A model generated the notes under the pieces. It did not search any database and was not told the DNA's origin. It was given only the letters and a program-made list of their open reading frames with translations. This document shows positions 47,161 through 56,082 of a stretch of DNA of 64,000 nucleotides, one piece after another. Positions within the stretch are counted from its first letter, which is position 1, and every line of letters begins with the position of its first letter. The translations under genes and the position numbers were made by a program. The DNA comes from Pseudomonadota bacterium (GTDB lineage Bacteria > Pseudomonadota > Alphaproteobacteria > Dongiales > Dongiaceae). Location of the stretch: the NCBI GenBank assembly GCA_016183985.1, contig JACPDN010000013.1, forward strand, positions 148,308-212,307, written 5' to 3'.

Positions 47161-47457
47161 TTACTTCGGCGGCGGGGTGAACGGCACTTCGTTCCAGATG
47201 TAGCCGTTCTGATTGTTCTTCACGCCGAATTCCAGGATCCAGGTCTTGCCCGTCTTGGTGTCGAGCAGCATGTTGACCTTGCTGCTGCCATGGGTGAGAT
47301 CCCGCTGCGGCTGGTCGAGCACCATCAGGATATAGCGGTTGCCGGCCGGTGCGATCACCGGGGTGGGCGTCAGTTCGTCCGGATAGTTCTGGGCGGGGGC
47401 GGGGATTGCCGTACCGACCAGGAACAGGGCGGTCAACGTGATCATTTGCTTGCGCAT
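47161..47457 (-). CDS. Small exported protein of unknown function
   Basis: A 98-residue protein with a signal peptide (MRKQMITLTALFLVGTAIPA ending APAQ). The mature part has RYILMVLDQPQRDL, VNMLLDTKTGKTWILEF and GYIWNEVPFTPPPK and probably forms a small beta domain. Its stop codon directly abuts that of the NAPRTase-type gene, giving a zero-gap convergent pair. An alternative start is 12 bases downstream. I do not recognise a function. Confidence 0.7.
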   Translation of the reverse strand: MRKQMITLTALFLVGTAIPAPAQNYPDELTPTPVIAPAGNRYILMVLDQPQRDLTHGSSKVNMLLDTKTGKTWILEFGVKNNQNGYIWNEVPFTPPPK

Positions 47458-47588
47458 TTTTCAATCCTTCCGAATCTCGCCATTCTGGTCCCCCGTTTCT
47501 CAAACCTAGCATAAGCAAAAAGCGGGCCGCATGTCGGCCTTGTGTGCAGCGCAATTGACATCATCCGGACGCCCGTTAAGTTCCCATC

Positions 47589-49247
47589 ATGACTGACAAA
47601 ATCAAAATTGCCCTGGCGCAGATCAACCCGAAGCTCGGCGATGTTGCTGGCAATGTCGCGCGCATTTCCAGGGCCCGCGCGGAGGCGGCTGCCGGCGGCG
47701 CCGATCTGGTGCTGGCGCCCGAACTGGTCGTGTCCGGCTATCCGCCGGAAGATCTGGTCTTGAAACCGGCCTTCCAGGATGCCTGCCGCCAGGGTGTTGA
47801 GAAGCTGGCGGCGGAAACTGCTGACGGTGGTCCGGCCATTATCGTCGGCTCGCCCTGGGTAGAAGGCGGCAAGCTCCATAACGGTGCCTTCCTGTTGGGC
47901 GAGGGCAAGATCCTCGCCAAGCGTTTCAAATACGACCTGCCGAATTACGGCGTCTTCGACGAGAAGCGGGTCTTCGTGCCGGGCCCCCTGCCGGAGCCGG
48001 TCGCCTTCGACGGCATCAAGCTGGGCCTGCCGATCTGCGAGGATCTGTGGTTTTCGACGACTGCCGGACATTTGAAGGAGCAGGGCGCCGAATTGCTGCT
48101 GGTCCCCAATGGCAGCCCCTACGATCACGCCAAGCCCGAGCAGCGTATTGAGATCGCCGGCGACCGCCAGGACGAGACGGATCTGCCGATCGTCTATCTC
48201 AATCAGGTCGGCGGCCAGGACGAGCTGGTGTTCGACGGGGATTCCTTCGTGCTCGACCGCGGCAAGGTGATCAAGGCGCGCCTGCCGGCTTTCGAGGAAA
48301 AGGTTGTGGTGACCGAATGGCAGCGCGGCAACAAGGGTTGGCTCTGCCTGCCTGGCGAAGTCGCGACCCCGCTGGCACCAATGGAATCCATTTACCGGGC
48401 CATGGTGCTGGGCCTCAAGGATTACGTCGACAAGAACCGCTTTCCAGGTGTCTTGCTGGGCCTTTCCGGTGGCATCGATTCTGCCATCTCCGCGGCGGTC
48501 GCGGTCGATGCCCTTGGGCCGGACAAGGTGCGCGCGGTGATGATGCCGTCGCCCTATACCAGCCAGGAAAGCCTCGACGATGCCGCGGCCTGCGCCAAGC
48601 TGCTCGGCATCCGCTACGACATCGTCTCGATCGAACCCGCCATGAAGGCATTTGATGGCATGCTCAGCGGGATATTCACGGGCAGACAGGCAGATACGAC
48701 CGAGGAGAATATCCAGAGCCGCGCCCGGGGCCTCACGCTGATGGCAATGTCCAACAAGCTCGGGCACATGCTGCTCACCACTGGCAATAAGTCAGAGATG
48801 TCGGTGGGTTACGCCACGCTCTATGGCGATATGTGCGGCGGCTACTCGGTCCTGAAGGACGTCTACAAGATGACCGTTTTCGCCCTGTGCCGGTGGCGGA
48901 ACGCCCATTTCCCGGCCGGCCTGGCGGGGCCAAAGGGCGCGGTGATGCCGGAGCGGGTCATCACCAAGCCGCCCTCGGCGGAATTGAAGCCCAACCAGAC
49001 CGACCAGGACACATTACCGCCCTATGATGTCCTCGATGGCATCCTGACCTGTCTGGTCGAGGACGAGATGGCCGTGGACCAGATCGTTGCCAAAGGCTAT
49101 GACAGGGCCACGGTCCTTCGGGTCTGGCGCATGCTGGATCTGGCCGAGTACAAGCGCCGCCAGGCTCCCCCAGGGGTCAAGATTTCGCGACGCGCCTTCG
49201 GCAAGGACCGGCGTTATCCGATCACCAATGGCTTCCGGCCCCAATAG
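47589..49247 (+). CDS. nadE: Glutamine-dependent NAD+ synthetase
   Basis: Two-domain enzyme of 552 residues. The N-terminal nitrilase-like glutaminase has the triad Glu45 (LAPELVV), Lys114 (KRFKYDLPN) and Cys150 (LPICEDLWF). The C-terminal amidotransferase domain has the PP-loop SGGIDSA at 293-299 and LTTGNKSEMSVGYATLYGD near 398. It converts nicotinate adenine dinucleotide to NAD+. It lies close to the NAPRTase-type gene, so two NAD-salvage steps are near neighbours though a minus-strand gene intervenes. Confidence 0.96.
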   Translation: MTDKIKIALAQINPKLGDVAGNVARISRARAEAAAGGADLVLAPELVVSGYPPEDLVLKPAFQDACRQGVEKLAAETADGGPAIIVGSPWVEGGKLHNGAFLLGEGKILAKRFKYDLPNYGVFDEKRVFVPGPLPEPVAFDGIKLGLPICEDLWFSTTAGHLKEQGAELLLVPNGSPYDHAKPEQRIEIAGDRQDETDLPIVYLNQVGGQDELVFDGDSFVLDRGKVIKARLPAFEEKVVVTEWQRGNKGWLCLPGEVATPLAPMESIYRAMVLGLKDYVDKNRFPGVLLGLSGGIDSAISAAVAVDALGPDKVRAVMMPSPYTSQESLDDAAACAKLLGIRYDIVSIEPAMKAFDGMLSGIFTGRQADTTEENIQSRARGLTLMAMSNKLGHMLLTTGNKSEMSVGYATLYGDMCGGYSVLKDVYKMTVFALCRWRNAHFPAGLAGPKGAVMPERVITKPPSAELKPNQTDQDTLPPYDVLDGILTCLVEDEMAVDQIVAKGYDRATVLRVWRMLDLAEYKRRQAPPGVKISRRAFGKDRRYPITNGFRPQ

Positions 49248-49294
49248 GGCAGGCGCCCGGCGATAGGTCAGATTGATGGAAATCGAGTGTTGTG

Positions 49295-50617
49295 ATGTCG
49301 GTTCGCGTTCGCTTCGCACCCAGCCCCACGGGCCGGTTGCATGTCGGCAATATCTATATTGCCCTGAATAACTGGCTGTTCGCGCGCCAGCGCAACGGCC
49401 ATTTCCTGCTGCGTCTCGACGACACCGATACCGAACGCTCCACCGCAGAATTTGCTGAAGGCATCGAAACGGACCTTCGGTGGCTCGGGCTCACCTGGGA
49501 CAGCTTTGCCCGGCAGGTCGACCGTATTGCCGATTATGATGTCGCGGCTGAGAAACTCAAGGCCAGCGGCCGGCTCTACCCCTGCTATGAGAGTGCCGAG
49601 GAACTGGCGCTGAAGCGCAAGATCCATCGCGTCTACGATCGTGCTGCATTGAAGCTGACGGCGGAGGATCGCGCGAGGCTCGAAGCCGAGGGCAAGCGCC
49701 CGCATTGGCGCTTCAAGCTCGATCACCGGCGCGTCGAGTGGAACGACCTCGTGCGCGGGCCAGAGCATATCGATGCCGCCAGCCAGTCCGACCCGGTGCT
49801 GATCCGCGAGAACGGCACCTATCTCTACACCTTCACCTCGGTCGTCGACGATATCGCCCTTGGCATGACGCATATCATCCGCGGTGCCGATCATGTGACG
49901 AATACCGGCACGCAAACTCAGATCTTCGAGGCGCTGGGCGCCAAGGCGCCCGAATTCGCGCATCTGCCGCTGCTGGTCGATGCGGCGGGCGACGGGTTGT
50001 CGAAGCGCTTAGGCTCGCTCTCCATTTCCGACCTCAGGGATCAGGGGTTGGAGCCGATGGCGCTCAACACCTATCTCGCCCATATCGGCACCGGCGTGCC
50101 GCTGGTGGTGAAGCCGCATCTTGACGATCTGGTCAAATCCCATGACCTCTCGAAATTCGGCAAGTCGAGCCCGCGCTTTGATCCGGCCGAGCTGCTGCAT
50201 TTGAACGCGCGATTGCTTCATCTGCTGCCTTTCGAAGAGGCGAAGGCACATCTTGCCGGGGTGGGTCTTGCGGAAGTGGATGCGGCACTGTGGGACGTCG
50301 CCCGTGCCAATGTCGAAAAGATCGAGGAGATCGGGGAATGGCAACGTATCTGCCGCGGCACCATCGCGCCGCAAATCGTCGATCCTGCCTTCGCAACACA
50401 AGCGGCCGATGTTCTGCCGTCTGCGCCCTTGGATGAGGGCAGCTGGAAAACCTGGACCGAAGCGGTCAAGGCAGCTACGGGCCGCAAGGGCAAGGATCTG
50501 TTCATGCCCCTGCGCCAGGCCCTGACGGGGCTGGACCACGGCCCCGAAATGCGCCTGCTGCTGCCGCTGATCGGGCGCGATAAAACCCTGCGCCGCCTGC
50601 GTGGCGAGACCGCCTGA
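49295..50617 (+). CDS. gltX: Glutamyl-tRNA synthetase
   Basis: Class I synthetase charging tRNA with Glu, 440 residues, shorter than E. coli GltX (471). The first signature is APSPTGRLHVGN near residues 8-19 and the second DGLSKRLGSLSISD near 230-243 (LSKR replaces KMSKS). The C-terminal anticodon-binding part is compact. The HVGN form and length match the alphaproteobacterial/rickettsial GltX1 group; alphaproteobacteria often carry two gltX genes. The ATG at 49295 was taken over the GTG three bases earlier. cysS follows after 23 bp. Confidence 0.94.
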   Translation: MSVRVRFAPSPTGRLHVGNIYIALNNWLFARQRNGHFLLRLDDTDTERSTAEFAEGIETDLRWLGLTWDSFARQVDRIADYDVAAEKLKASGRLYPCYESAEELALKRKIHRVYDRAALKLTAEDRARLEAEGKRPHWRFKLDHRRVEWNDLVRGPEHIDAASQSDPVLIRENGTYLYTFTSVVDDIALGMTHIIRGADHVTNTGTQTQIFEALGAKAPEFAHLPLLVDAAGDGLSKRLGSLSISDLRDQGLEPMALNTYLAHIGTGVPLVVKPHLDDLVKSHDLSKFGKSSPRFDPAELLHLNARLLHLLPFEEAKAHLAGVGLAEVDAALWDVARANVEKIEEIGEWQRICRGTIAPQIVDPAFATQAADVLPSAPLDEGSWKTWTEAVKAATGRKGKDLFMPLRQALTGLDHGPEMRLLLPLIGRDKTLRRLRGETA

Positions 50618-50640
50618 CGGCGCCCAATGGGAAGACTTCA

Positions 50641-52023
50641 ATGACGATTCATCTCTACAATACCCTGGCCCGCGAGAAGCAGGTCTTCACGCCGCTCGAT
50701 CCCCAGAACGTGCGCATGTATGTCTGCGGCCCCACGGTCTATGACTATGCCCATATCGGCAATGCGCGGCCCGTCGTCGCCTTCGACGTGCTCTTCCGCC
50801 TGCTCCGCCATGTCTACGGCGCCGATCACGTCACCTACGCCCGCAATATCACGGACATCGACGACAAGATCATGGCGGCGTCGGTCGAAACCGGCGAAAG
50901 CATCGAGAGCATCACCAACCGCACTTCCGGCTGGTATCACGACGACATGGCGGCCTTGGGCGCCATGTCACCGAACCATGAGCCGCGTGCGACCCAGTTC
51001 GTGCCGCAGATGGTCAAGCTCATCGAGCAATTGATTGCCAAAGGCCATGCTTATGCGGCCGAGGGCCATGTGTTGTTCAACGTGCCGTCCATGACCGATT
51101 ACGGTGGGCTTTCCGGCCGCAGCTTGGACGACATGATCGCCGGTGCCCGCGTCGAAGTGGCACCTTATAAGAAACACCCGGCTGATTTCGTGCTGTGGAA
51201 GCCGTCCGATGCCGGCCAACCTGGCTGGCCGAGCCCCTGGGGTAATGGCCGGCCTGGCTGGCATATCGAATGCTCCGCCATGGCGGGCGACCTGCTCGGG
51301 CAGGTTTTCGACATCCATGCCGGCGGCATAGACCTCATCTTCCCGCACCACGAGAACGAGATTGCTCAGAGCCGCTGCGTGCATGATACGGCGGTCATGG
51401 CAAATTTCTGGCTGCACAACGGCTTCGTCCAGGTGAACGGGCAGAAGATGTCAAAATCGCTTGGCAACTTCTTCACCGTCCATGAACTCCTAGAGGAGGG
51501 GCTGCGCGGCGAAGCGATCCGGCTGGCTCTTCTTTCCGCCCATTACCGCCAGCCGATCGACATCACGCGGGATGGCATTCAGGATGCGAAGACGCAGCTA
51601 GACCGCTTCTATGGTGCGCTTGCGAAGGTGGGCGATATCGAGGTGACGCCGCAGGCGCCGGAGACGATCCTCGCGGCACTCGCCGACGATCTCAACACGC
51701 CGCTCGCGATCAGCGAACTCCATGAGCTTGTCACAGAGCTTAACAAGGCAACCAATCCGGCGAAGAAGGCTGCTGCCAAGGCGGCGGTGCTGGGGGCGGC
51801 ACAACTGCTTGGGCTTCTGTGGCAGGATCCCATCAGCTGGTTGCAACAGGACGATGGCGGCAAGGGCCGTGCTGCGGCGGAAATCGAACAGCTGATCGCC
51901 GACCGCATTGCCGCTCGCAAGAGCAAAGACTTCGCCGAGGCCGATCGCATCCGAGACATGCTCGCCGGTGAAGGAATTCTCCTTGAAGATAGCCCCGGCG
52001 GCACCACATGGAAGAGAAGCTGA
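50641..52023 (+). CDS. cysS: Cysteinyl-tRNA synthetase
   Basis: Class I synthetase charging tRNA-Cys, 460 residues. The zinc Cys and HIGH motif are in MYVCGPTVYDYAHIGN near 22-37, further zinc ligands in WHIECSAMA near 206 and HHENE near 236, and KMSKSLGN near 268-275. The C-terminal DALR-like helical domain (about 320-460) ends with RIRDMLAGEGILLEDSPGGT. It lies 23 bp after gltX. Confidence 0.97.
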   Translation: MTIHLYNTLAREKQVFTPLDPQNVRMYVCGPTVYDYAHIGNARPVVAFDVLFRLLRHVYGADHVTYARNITDIDDKIMAASVETGESIESITNRTSGWYHDDMAALGAMSPNHEPRATQFVPQMVKLIEQLIAKGHAYAAEGHVLFNVPSMTDYGGLSGRSLDDMIAGARVEVAPYKKHPADFVLWKPSDAGQPGWPSPWGNGRPGWHIECSAMAGDLLGQVFDIHAGGIDLIFPHHENEIAQSRCVHDTAVMANFWLHNGFVQVNGQKMSKSLGNFFTVHELLEEGLRGEAIRLALLSAHYRQPIDITRDGIQDAKTQLDRFYGALAKVGDIEVTPQAPETILAALADDLNTPLAISELHELVTELNKATNPAKKAAAKAAVLGAAQLLGLLWQDPISWLQQDDGGKGRAAAEIEQLIADRIAARKSKDFAEADRIRDMLAGEGILLEDSPGGTTWKRS

Positions 52024-52184
52024 CGCTCCCAGGAATCGAACTCCGGGGCGAAAAGCCAGAACTAAACCGTTAAGGTCCGCCGCTACGTTCCTGTGACCCT
52101 TGCATAATGCGTGTCCCCGGCAGATGATAATGCTGGGGACGACGTATTGCCGGGCGTAAACGCGGCAGGACAGGCGAGGCTGGT

Positions 52185-52733
52185 ATGACGTATCAGCGCC
52201 TGACGTCGACACAGTTCCTGAAGTTCTGTTCCATCCGTACCGCAGCACTCTATCGCTACTGGGACGCAAAGAAGCGTGGCCGCAAGCTGCCCGCGCGCGC
52301 CGATATCGATCCGGCCGAAATGAAGCCGTGGCTGCCCGGGTTGGTGCTTGTTGATGTTGATCCGGAACCGCAACGGCGCATCGTCTATCGCGTCGTCGGC
52401 ACAGCCGTCTGTACCCATCGTGGATACGACCCGACGGGAAGGCCGGTGCAGGAAGGGCTCTACGGCAACGTCCGGGATGAAGTCCTGGAGAATTACCGAA
52501 TTGCGATAGATGAACAGTCCATCGTGTTCGATTACGATTCCACGCCGTCTCGATCTGGCCTCGCGCGCGAGATCGGAACATTGTTCTTGCCGCTATCGAG
52601 CGATGGGACGACGGTCGATAAAGTTCTGATCTACCAGGACATCGAGCCGTATGCGGTATCGGAACTCAACGGCGCTCTGCTAGTGCCAGGCGTATCGCCA
52701 GTCCCACAAAAACGAGCGCCGATAGCCGGTTGA
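52185..52733 (+). CDS. PAS-domain protein (PAS_5 type)
   Basis: A 182-residue cytosolic protein of the alphaproteobacterial PAS_5 group: WDAKKRGRKLPARADIDPAE, LPGLVLVDVDPEPQRRIVYR and VGTAVCTHRGYDPTGRPVQE are typical. There is no output domain, so it probably works as a stand-alone sensor or partner. Its last 68 bases overlap the convergent LysE gene. The ligand is unknown. It starts 161 bp after cysS, with GGCGAGGC before the ATG, so it likely has its own promoter. Confidence 0.85.
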   Translation: MTYQRLTSTQFLKFCSIRTAALYRYWDAKKRGRKLPARADIDPAEMKPWLPGLVLVDVDPEPQRRIVYRVVGTAVCTHRGYDPTGRPVQEGLYGNVRDEVLENYRIAIDEQSIVFDYDSTPSRSGLAREIGTLFLPLSSDGTTVDKVLIYQDIEPYAVSELNGALLVPGVSPVPQKRAPIAG

Positions 52734-53301
52734 GCCAGCGACCCAGGCTGGCCGACCCGCGGACCAGACCTGCCGCCGCTGCCGTCGACAGAGCCACGAC
52801 ACAATTCACCGTGGTGCCGCTGATATTGAACAACGTCCCCAGGAACAGGATTTGCAGCCAAACCGGCCCTGCCGCGTTCGGATCGACGAATTGCGGCAGG
52901 AAGGCGAGGATGAAGAGTGCGACCTTGGGATTGAGCACATTGGTCAGTACACCCTCGGCGAAGATCCGCTCGAGCGGTATGGGCGGCAGGGCCTGCGACG
53001 ACGTCGCGCGCGCGGCCCCAGTCTTCAGGGCTTTCCAGGCGAGGAAGAGCAGATAGGCAGCGCCCACGGCTTTGACCGTGACGAAGGCCGCCTCGGAATG
53101 GGCGAGGATGGCAGAGACGCCGAAGGCGGCCAGGGCCGTGTGTACGAAGCTGCCGCCGGCGATGCCAAAACTCGCCGCGACACCGGCAGCCCGGCCCTGC
53201 GTCGCCGTGCGCGCGATGACATAGGTCATGTCCGCGCCGGGGGTCAGGTTGAGGGCGAGGGCCGCCAGGAAGAACGGCCAAAGGCCGGCTAGATCAGGCA
53301 T
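52666..53301 (-). CDS. LysE/RhtB family amino-acid exporter
   Basis: Inner-membrane exporter of 211 residues with six hydrophobic segments. The family signature is LTPGADMTYVIARTATQG (near 19-36), followed by AGVAASFGIAGGSFVHT and YLLFLAWKAL. Members export amino acids such as threonine, homoserine or lysine. It runs leftward and its 3' end overlaps the PAS gene by 68 bases. cimA starts 118 bp away on the other strand, so a divergent regulatory region lies at 53302-53419. Substrate unknown. Confidence 0.9.
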   Translation of the reverse strand: MPDLAGLWPFFLAALALNLTPGADMTYVIARTATQGRAAGVAASFGIAGGSFVHTALAAFGVSAILAHSEAAFVTVKAVGAAYLLFLAWKALKTGAARATSSQALPPIPLERIFAEGVLTNVLNPKVALFILAFLPQFVDPNAAGPVWLQILFLGTLFNISGTTVNCVVALSTAAAAGLVRGSASLGRWLNRLSALVFVGLAIRLALAERR

Positions 53302-53419
53302 TTTGGCATCTTTTCAAAGGGTTGATAATAATCTGTCGGCTGGGCTGCTTGACGGGCAGAGTCCCATATGCTGAATACCCGGTCAATCGGGGCAAGCACT
53401 TGGAAAAGCCAGCAAAATC

Positions 53420-55012
53420 ATGGCCGACGACAAGCGGGTATATCTGTTCGACAGCACGTTGCGCGACGGTGCGCAGACGCAGGGCGTCGATTTCAGCGTC
53501 AATGACAAGCTGGCGATCGCGGAAGGGTTGGATCACATCGGCGTCGATTATGTCGAAGGCGGCTGGCCAGGGGCCAATCCGACGGATGATGCCTTCTTCA
53601 GCGCGCCGCCAAGTTTCAAGCGCGCGAAGTTCGTTGCCTTCGGCATGACGCGTCGTCCGGGCCGCTCCGCCTCGAACGATCCCGGCCTCAATGCGCTGCT
53701 CAACGCCAAGACCCAAGCCGTGTGCATGGTGGGGAAGAGTTGGGATTTCCACGTCGACGTGGCACTGGGCATCGGCCGCAGTGAAAACGTCGACATGATC
53801 GCGGAAAGCGTCGAATACGCCAAGCAGCGTAGCAGCGAAGTCATGTTCGATGCCGAGCATTTCTTCGATGGCTATAAGGCCAATCCGGCTTATGCCCTGG
53901 AATGTGCGATGGCGGCCTATAAGGCTGGTGCGCGTTGGGTTGTGCTGTGCGACACCAATGGCGGCACGCTGCCGCATGAGGTCGAGCGTATTGTGGGTGA
54001 GGTGAGCGCCAAAATCCCCGGCACCAATCTCGGCATTCATTGCCATAACGACACCGAGAATGCGGTTGCGAATTCACTGGCGGCAATCCGCGCCGGCGTC
54101 CGCCAGGTGCAGGGCACGCTGAACGGCCTCGGCGAGCGTTGCGGCAATGCCAATCTGGTGTCGCTCATTCCGTCCTTGATGCTGAAGACCGATTTCAAGG
54201 TGGGCTTGAGCGATCAGGATCTCAAACAGCTCACCCATCTCTCGCGCCTTCTCGACGAGCGCCTCAATCGCGCGCCGACGCGCAGTGCCGCCTATGTCGG
54301 CGAAAGCGCTTTTGCTCACAAGGGCGGGCTGCATGTCTCGGCAGTCGAGAAGGATCCCAGAACCTACGAGCACATCGAACCGTCGCTGGTCGGCAATCGG
54401 CGGCACATCGTCGTCTCGGACCAATCCGGCCGTGCCAACATCCTGGCCCGTTTCCGCGAGATCGGGCTCGATGTTGATGTCGATGACGGCAAGGTCGGCA
54501 CCTTGGTCGAGACAGTCAAGCTACGCGAATATGAGGGCTACGCCTATGACGGCGCTGAGGCCTCGTTCGAGTTGCTGGCGCGCCGTGCGCTTGGTTCAGT
54601 GCCGACTTTCTTCAAGCTGGCGCGTTTTCGCGTCATGGATGAACGCCGGTGGAACGCGCGTGGCGACCTGATTACGGAATCCGAGGCGACCGTGACATTG
54701 GAGATCGATGGCGAGCAGTTGATGACGGTCGCCAGTGGCAATGGCCCGATCAATGCGCTCGACGGCGCGCTCCGCAAGGCCTTGATGCCGGCATATCCGA
54801 CGCTGGCCGACATGCGCCTGGTTGATTTCAAGGTTCGCATCCTGACGCCGCAGGCAGGCACCGAAGCCATCACCCGCGTCATGATTGAAAGCGCTGACGG
54901 TAATGGCGAGCGTTGGAGCACGGTCGGTGTTTCGCCCAACATCATTGACGCGTCCTTCGAAGCGCTGAACGACGCCATCACCTGGAAGCTGCTGAAAGCC
55001 AGCGCACGCTGA
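53420..55012 (+). CDS. cimA: Citramalate synthase
   Basis: HMGL/DRE-TIM enzyme of 530 residues that condenses pyruvate and acetyl-CoA to citramalate, a threonine-independent entry to isoleucine. The DRE-type motif is LFDSTLRDGAQTQGVDFS near 9-26, metal ligands in GIHCHNDTENAVANS near 207, and EGGWPGANP near 47-55 typical of CimA. The C-terminal LeuA-dimer regulatory domain (about 400-530) is present. 2-isopropylmalate synthase is the alternative, but length and the GWPGANP segment favour CimA. trmJ follows after 4 bp. Confidence 0.92.
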   Translation: MADDKRVYLFDSTLRDGAQTQGVDFSVNDKLAIAEGLDHIGVDYVEGGWPGANPTDDAFFSAPPSFKRAKFVAFGMTRRPGRSASNDPGLNALLNAKTQAVCMVGKSWDFHVDVALGIGRSENVDMIAESVEYAKQRSSEVMFDAEHFFDGYKANPAYALECAMAAYKAGARWVVLCDTNGGTLPHEVERIVGEVSAKIPGTNLGIHCHNDTENAVANSLAAIRAGVRQVQGTLNGLGERCGNANLVSLIPSLMLKTDFKVGLSDQDLKQLTHLSRLLDERLNRAPTRSAAYVGESAFAHKGGLHVSAVEKDPRTYEHIEPSLVGNRRHIVVSDQSGRANILARFREIGLDVDVDDGKVGTLVETVKLREYEGYAYDGAEASFELLARRALGSVPTFFKLARFRVMDERRWNARGDLITESEATVTLEIDGEQLMTVASGNGPINALDGALRKALMPAYPTLADMRLVDFKVRILTPQAGTEAITRVMIESADGNGERWSTVGVSPNIIDASFEALNDAITWKLLKASAR

Positions 55013-55016
55013 AGCG

Positions 55017-55757
55017 ATGAGCATGGAGAAACCGGCGATCATCCTGATCTCGCCTCAGATGGGCGAGAATATCGGCACGGCTGCGCGGGCGATGCTCAAT
55101 TGCGGCCTCACCGATCTGCGCCTCGTCGGCCCTCGGGATGGTTGGCCGAATGTGAAGGCAGAGCGTGCCGCCGTCGGCGCCTTTGAGATGATGGACGCGG
55201 TCAGGGTCTTCGAGACGACCGAAGAAGCCGTGGCCGACCTGACTTACATTTATGCGACCTCGGCGCGTGATCGCAAGATGGTGAAGCCGGTCGTCACGGC
55301 GCGGTTCGCGGCCGGCGAAGCGCGTGAGAAGATCGCGGCCGGCGGCAAGATCGGCTTCATGTTCGGTGCCGAGCGCATGGGGCTCGTGAACGATGACGTT
55401 GCGTTGGCGGACGCTTTGCTCACCGTGCCGCTCAATCCCGACTTTACCAGCCTCAATCTGGCGCAGGCCGTGCTGCTGGTCGGCTATGAATGGTATCAGT
55501 CGGTCGATGCGACACCGCCATCGCAGATGGATATGAACGGCACCGAGCTTGCCACCAAGGAACAGGTCTACGCCTTCTTCGCGCATTTCGAACGGGAGCT
55601 CGATGCCTGCGGATTCCTGCGCAACGAGGCGGCACGGCCGAATATGGTGCGCAATCTCCGCAATATGTGGTCGCGTGCGCATTTGACCGAACAGGAAGTC
55701 CGAACGCTGCATGGCGTCGTCAAGGAGTTGACAACGTTGCGCGTGCCTCGAAAATAA
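55017..55757 (+). CDS. trmJ: TrmJ-type tRNA/rRNA 2'-O-methyltransferase
   Basis: SPOUT-family methyltransferase of 246 residues. The N-terminus has AIILISPQMGENIGTAARAM and LVGPRDGWPN; the knotted SAM site is in GFMFGAERMGLVNDDVALAD and VPLNPDFTSLNLAQAVLLVG. TrmJ methylates position 32 of tRNAs. The C-terminal extension (about 175-246) is helical. It starts 4 bp after cimA, so it is in the same transcript. Confidence 0.93.
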   Translation: MSMEKPAIILISPQMGENIGTAARAMLNCGLTDLRLVGPRDGWPNVKAERAAVGAFEMMDAVRVFETTEEAVADLTYIYATSARDRKMVKPVVTARFAAGEAREKIAAGGKIGFMFGAERMGLVNDDVALADALLTVPLNPDFTSLNLAQAVLLVGYEWYQSVDATPPSQMDMNGTELATKEQVYAFFAHFERELDACGFLRNEAARPNMVRNLRNMWSRAHLTEQEVRTLHGVVKELTTLRVPRK

Positions 55758-55804
55758 GCGCCGCAGAGATACGACAATTTCGCGATAAGCGAAGGCGGGA
55801 CGGT

Positions 55805-56074
55805 GTGGCAAGGATTTCCTTTACCGCGCATCTGCGCAAGATTGCCCCGGCCGGTGCGACGCAAGTGCAGGCGCCGACCTTGGGGCGCGCCTTGTCGGAG
55901 ATTTTTGCAAGGGCACCCAAGCTTAAAGGTTATGTCGTCGACGAGCAGGATCGCTTGCGGCGCCATGTCGTCATTTTCGTTAACGGCATGCGCTTGGCAC
56001 CCGTCGGCTGGGCCGATGTAGCACTGCACGACGATGACGACGTCTATGTCATGCAAGCGCTCTCCGGCGGATAG
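55805..56074 (+). CDS. MoaD/ThiS-like ubiquitin-fold protein
   Basis: An 89-residue beta-grasp protein ending in Gly-Gly (QALSGG), the C-terminal mark of sulfur-carrier or ubiquitin-like proteins. Conserved segments are VQAPTLGRALSEIFARAP, LRRHVVIFVNGMRL and LHDDDDVYVMQALSGG. The start is GTG at 55805, judged by homology, as no ATG lies in the right place. It sits 8 bp before an Asp-box propeller gene, a pairing seen in other bacterial genomes; no MoeB/ThiF-type activator or MoaE lies nearby. A role in molybdopterin or thiamine synthesis is therefore not supported by context. Confidence 0.82.
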   Translation: MARISFTAHLRKIAPAGATQVQAPTLGRALSEIFARAPKLKGYVVDEQDRLRRHVVIFVNGMRLAPVGWADVALHDDDDVYVMQALSGG

Positions 56075-56082
56075 GAGCATTC

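Noticed and set aside
47442..48767. A 441-codon minus-strand open frame over nadE
   Set aside because: It covers both catalytic domains of nadE and shows no motif of its own.
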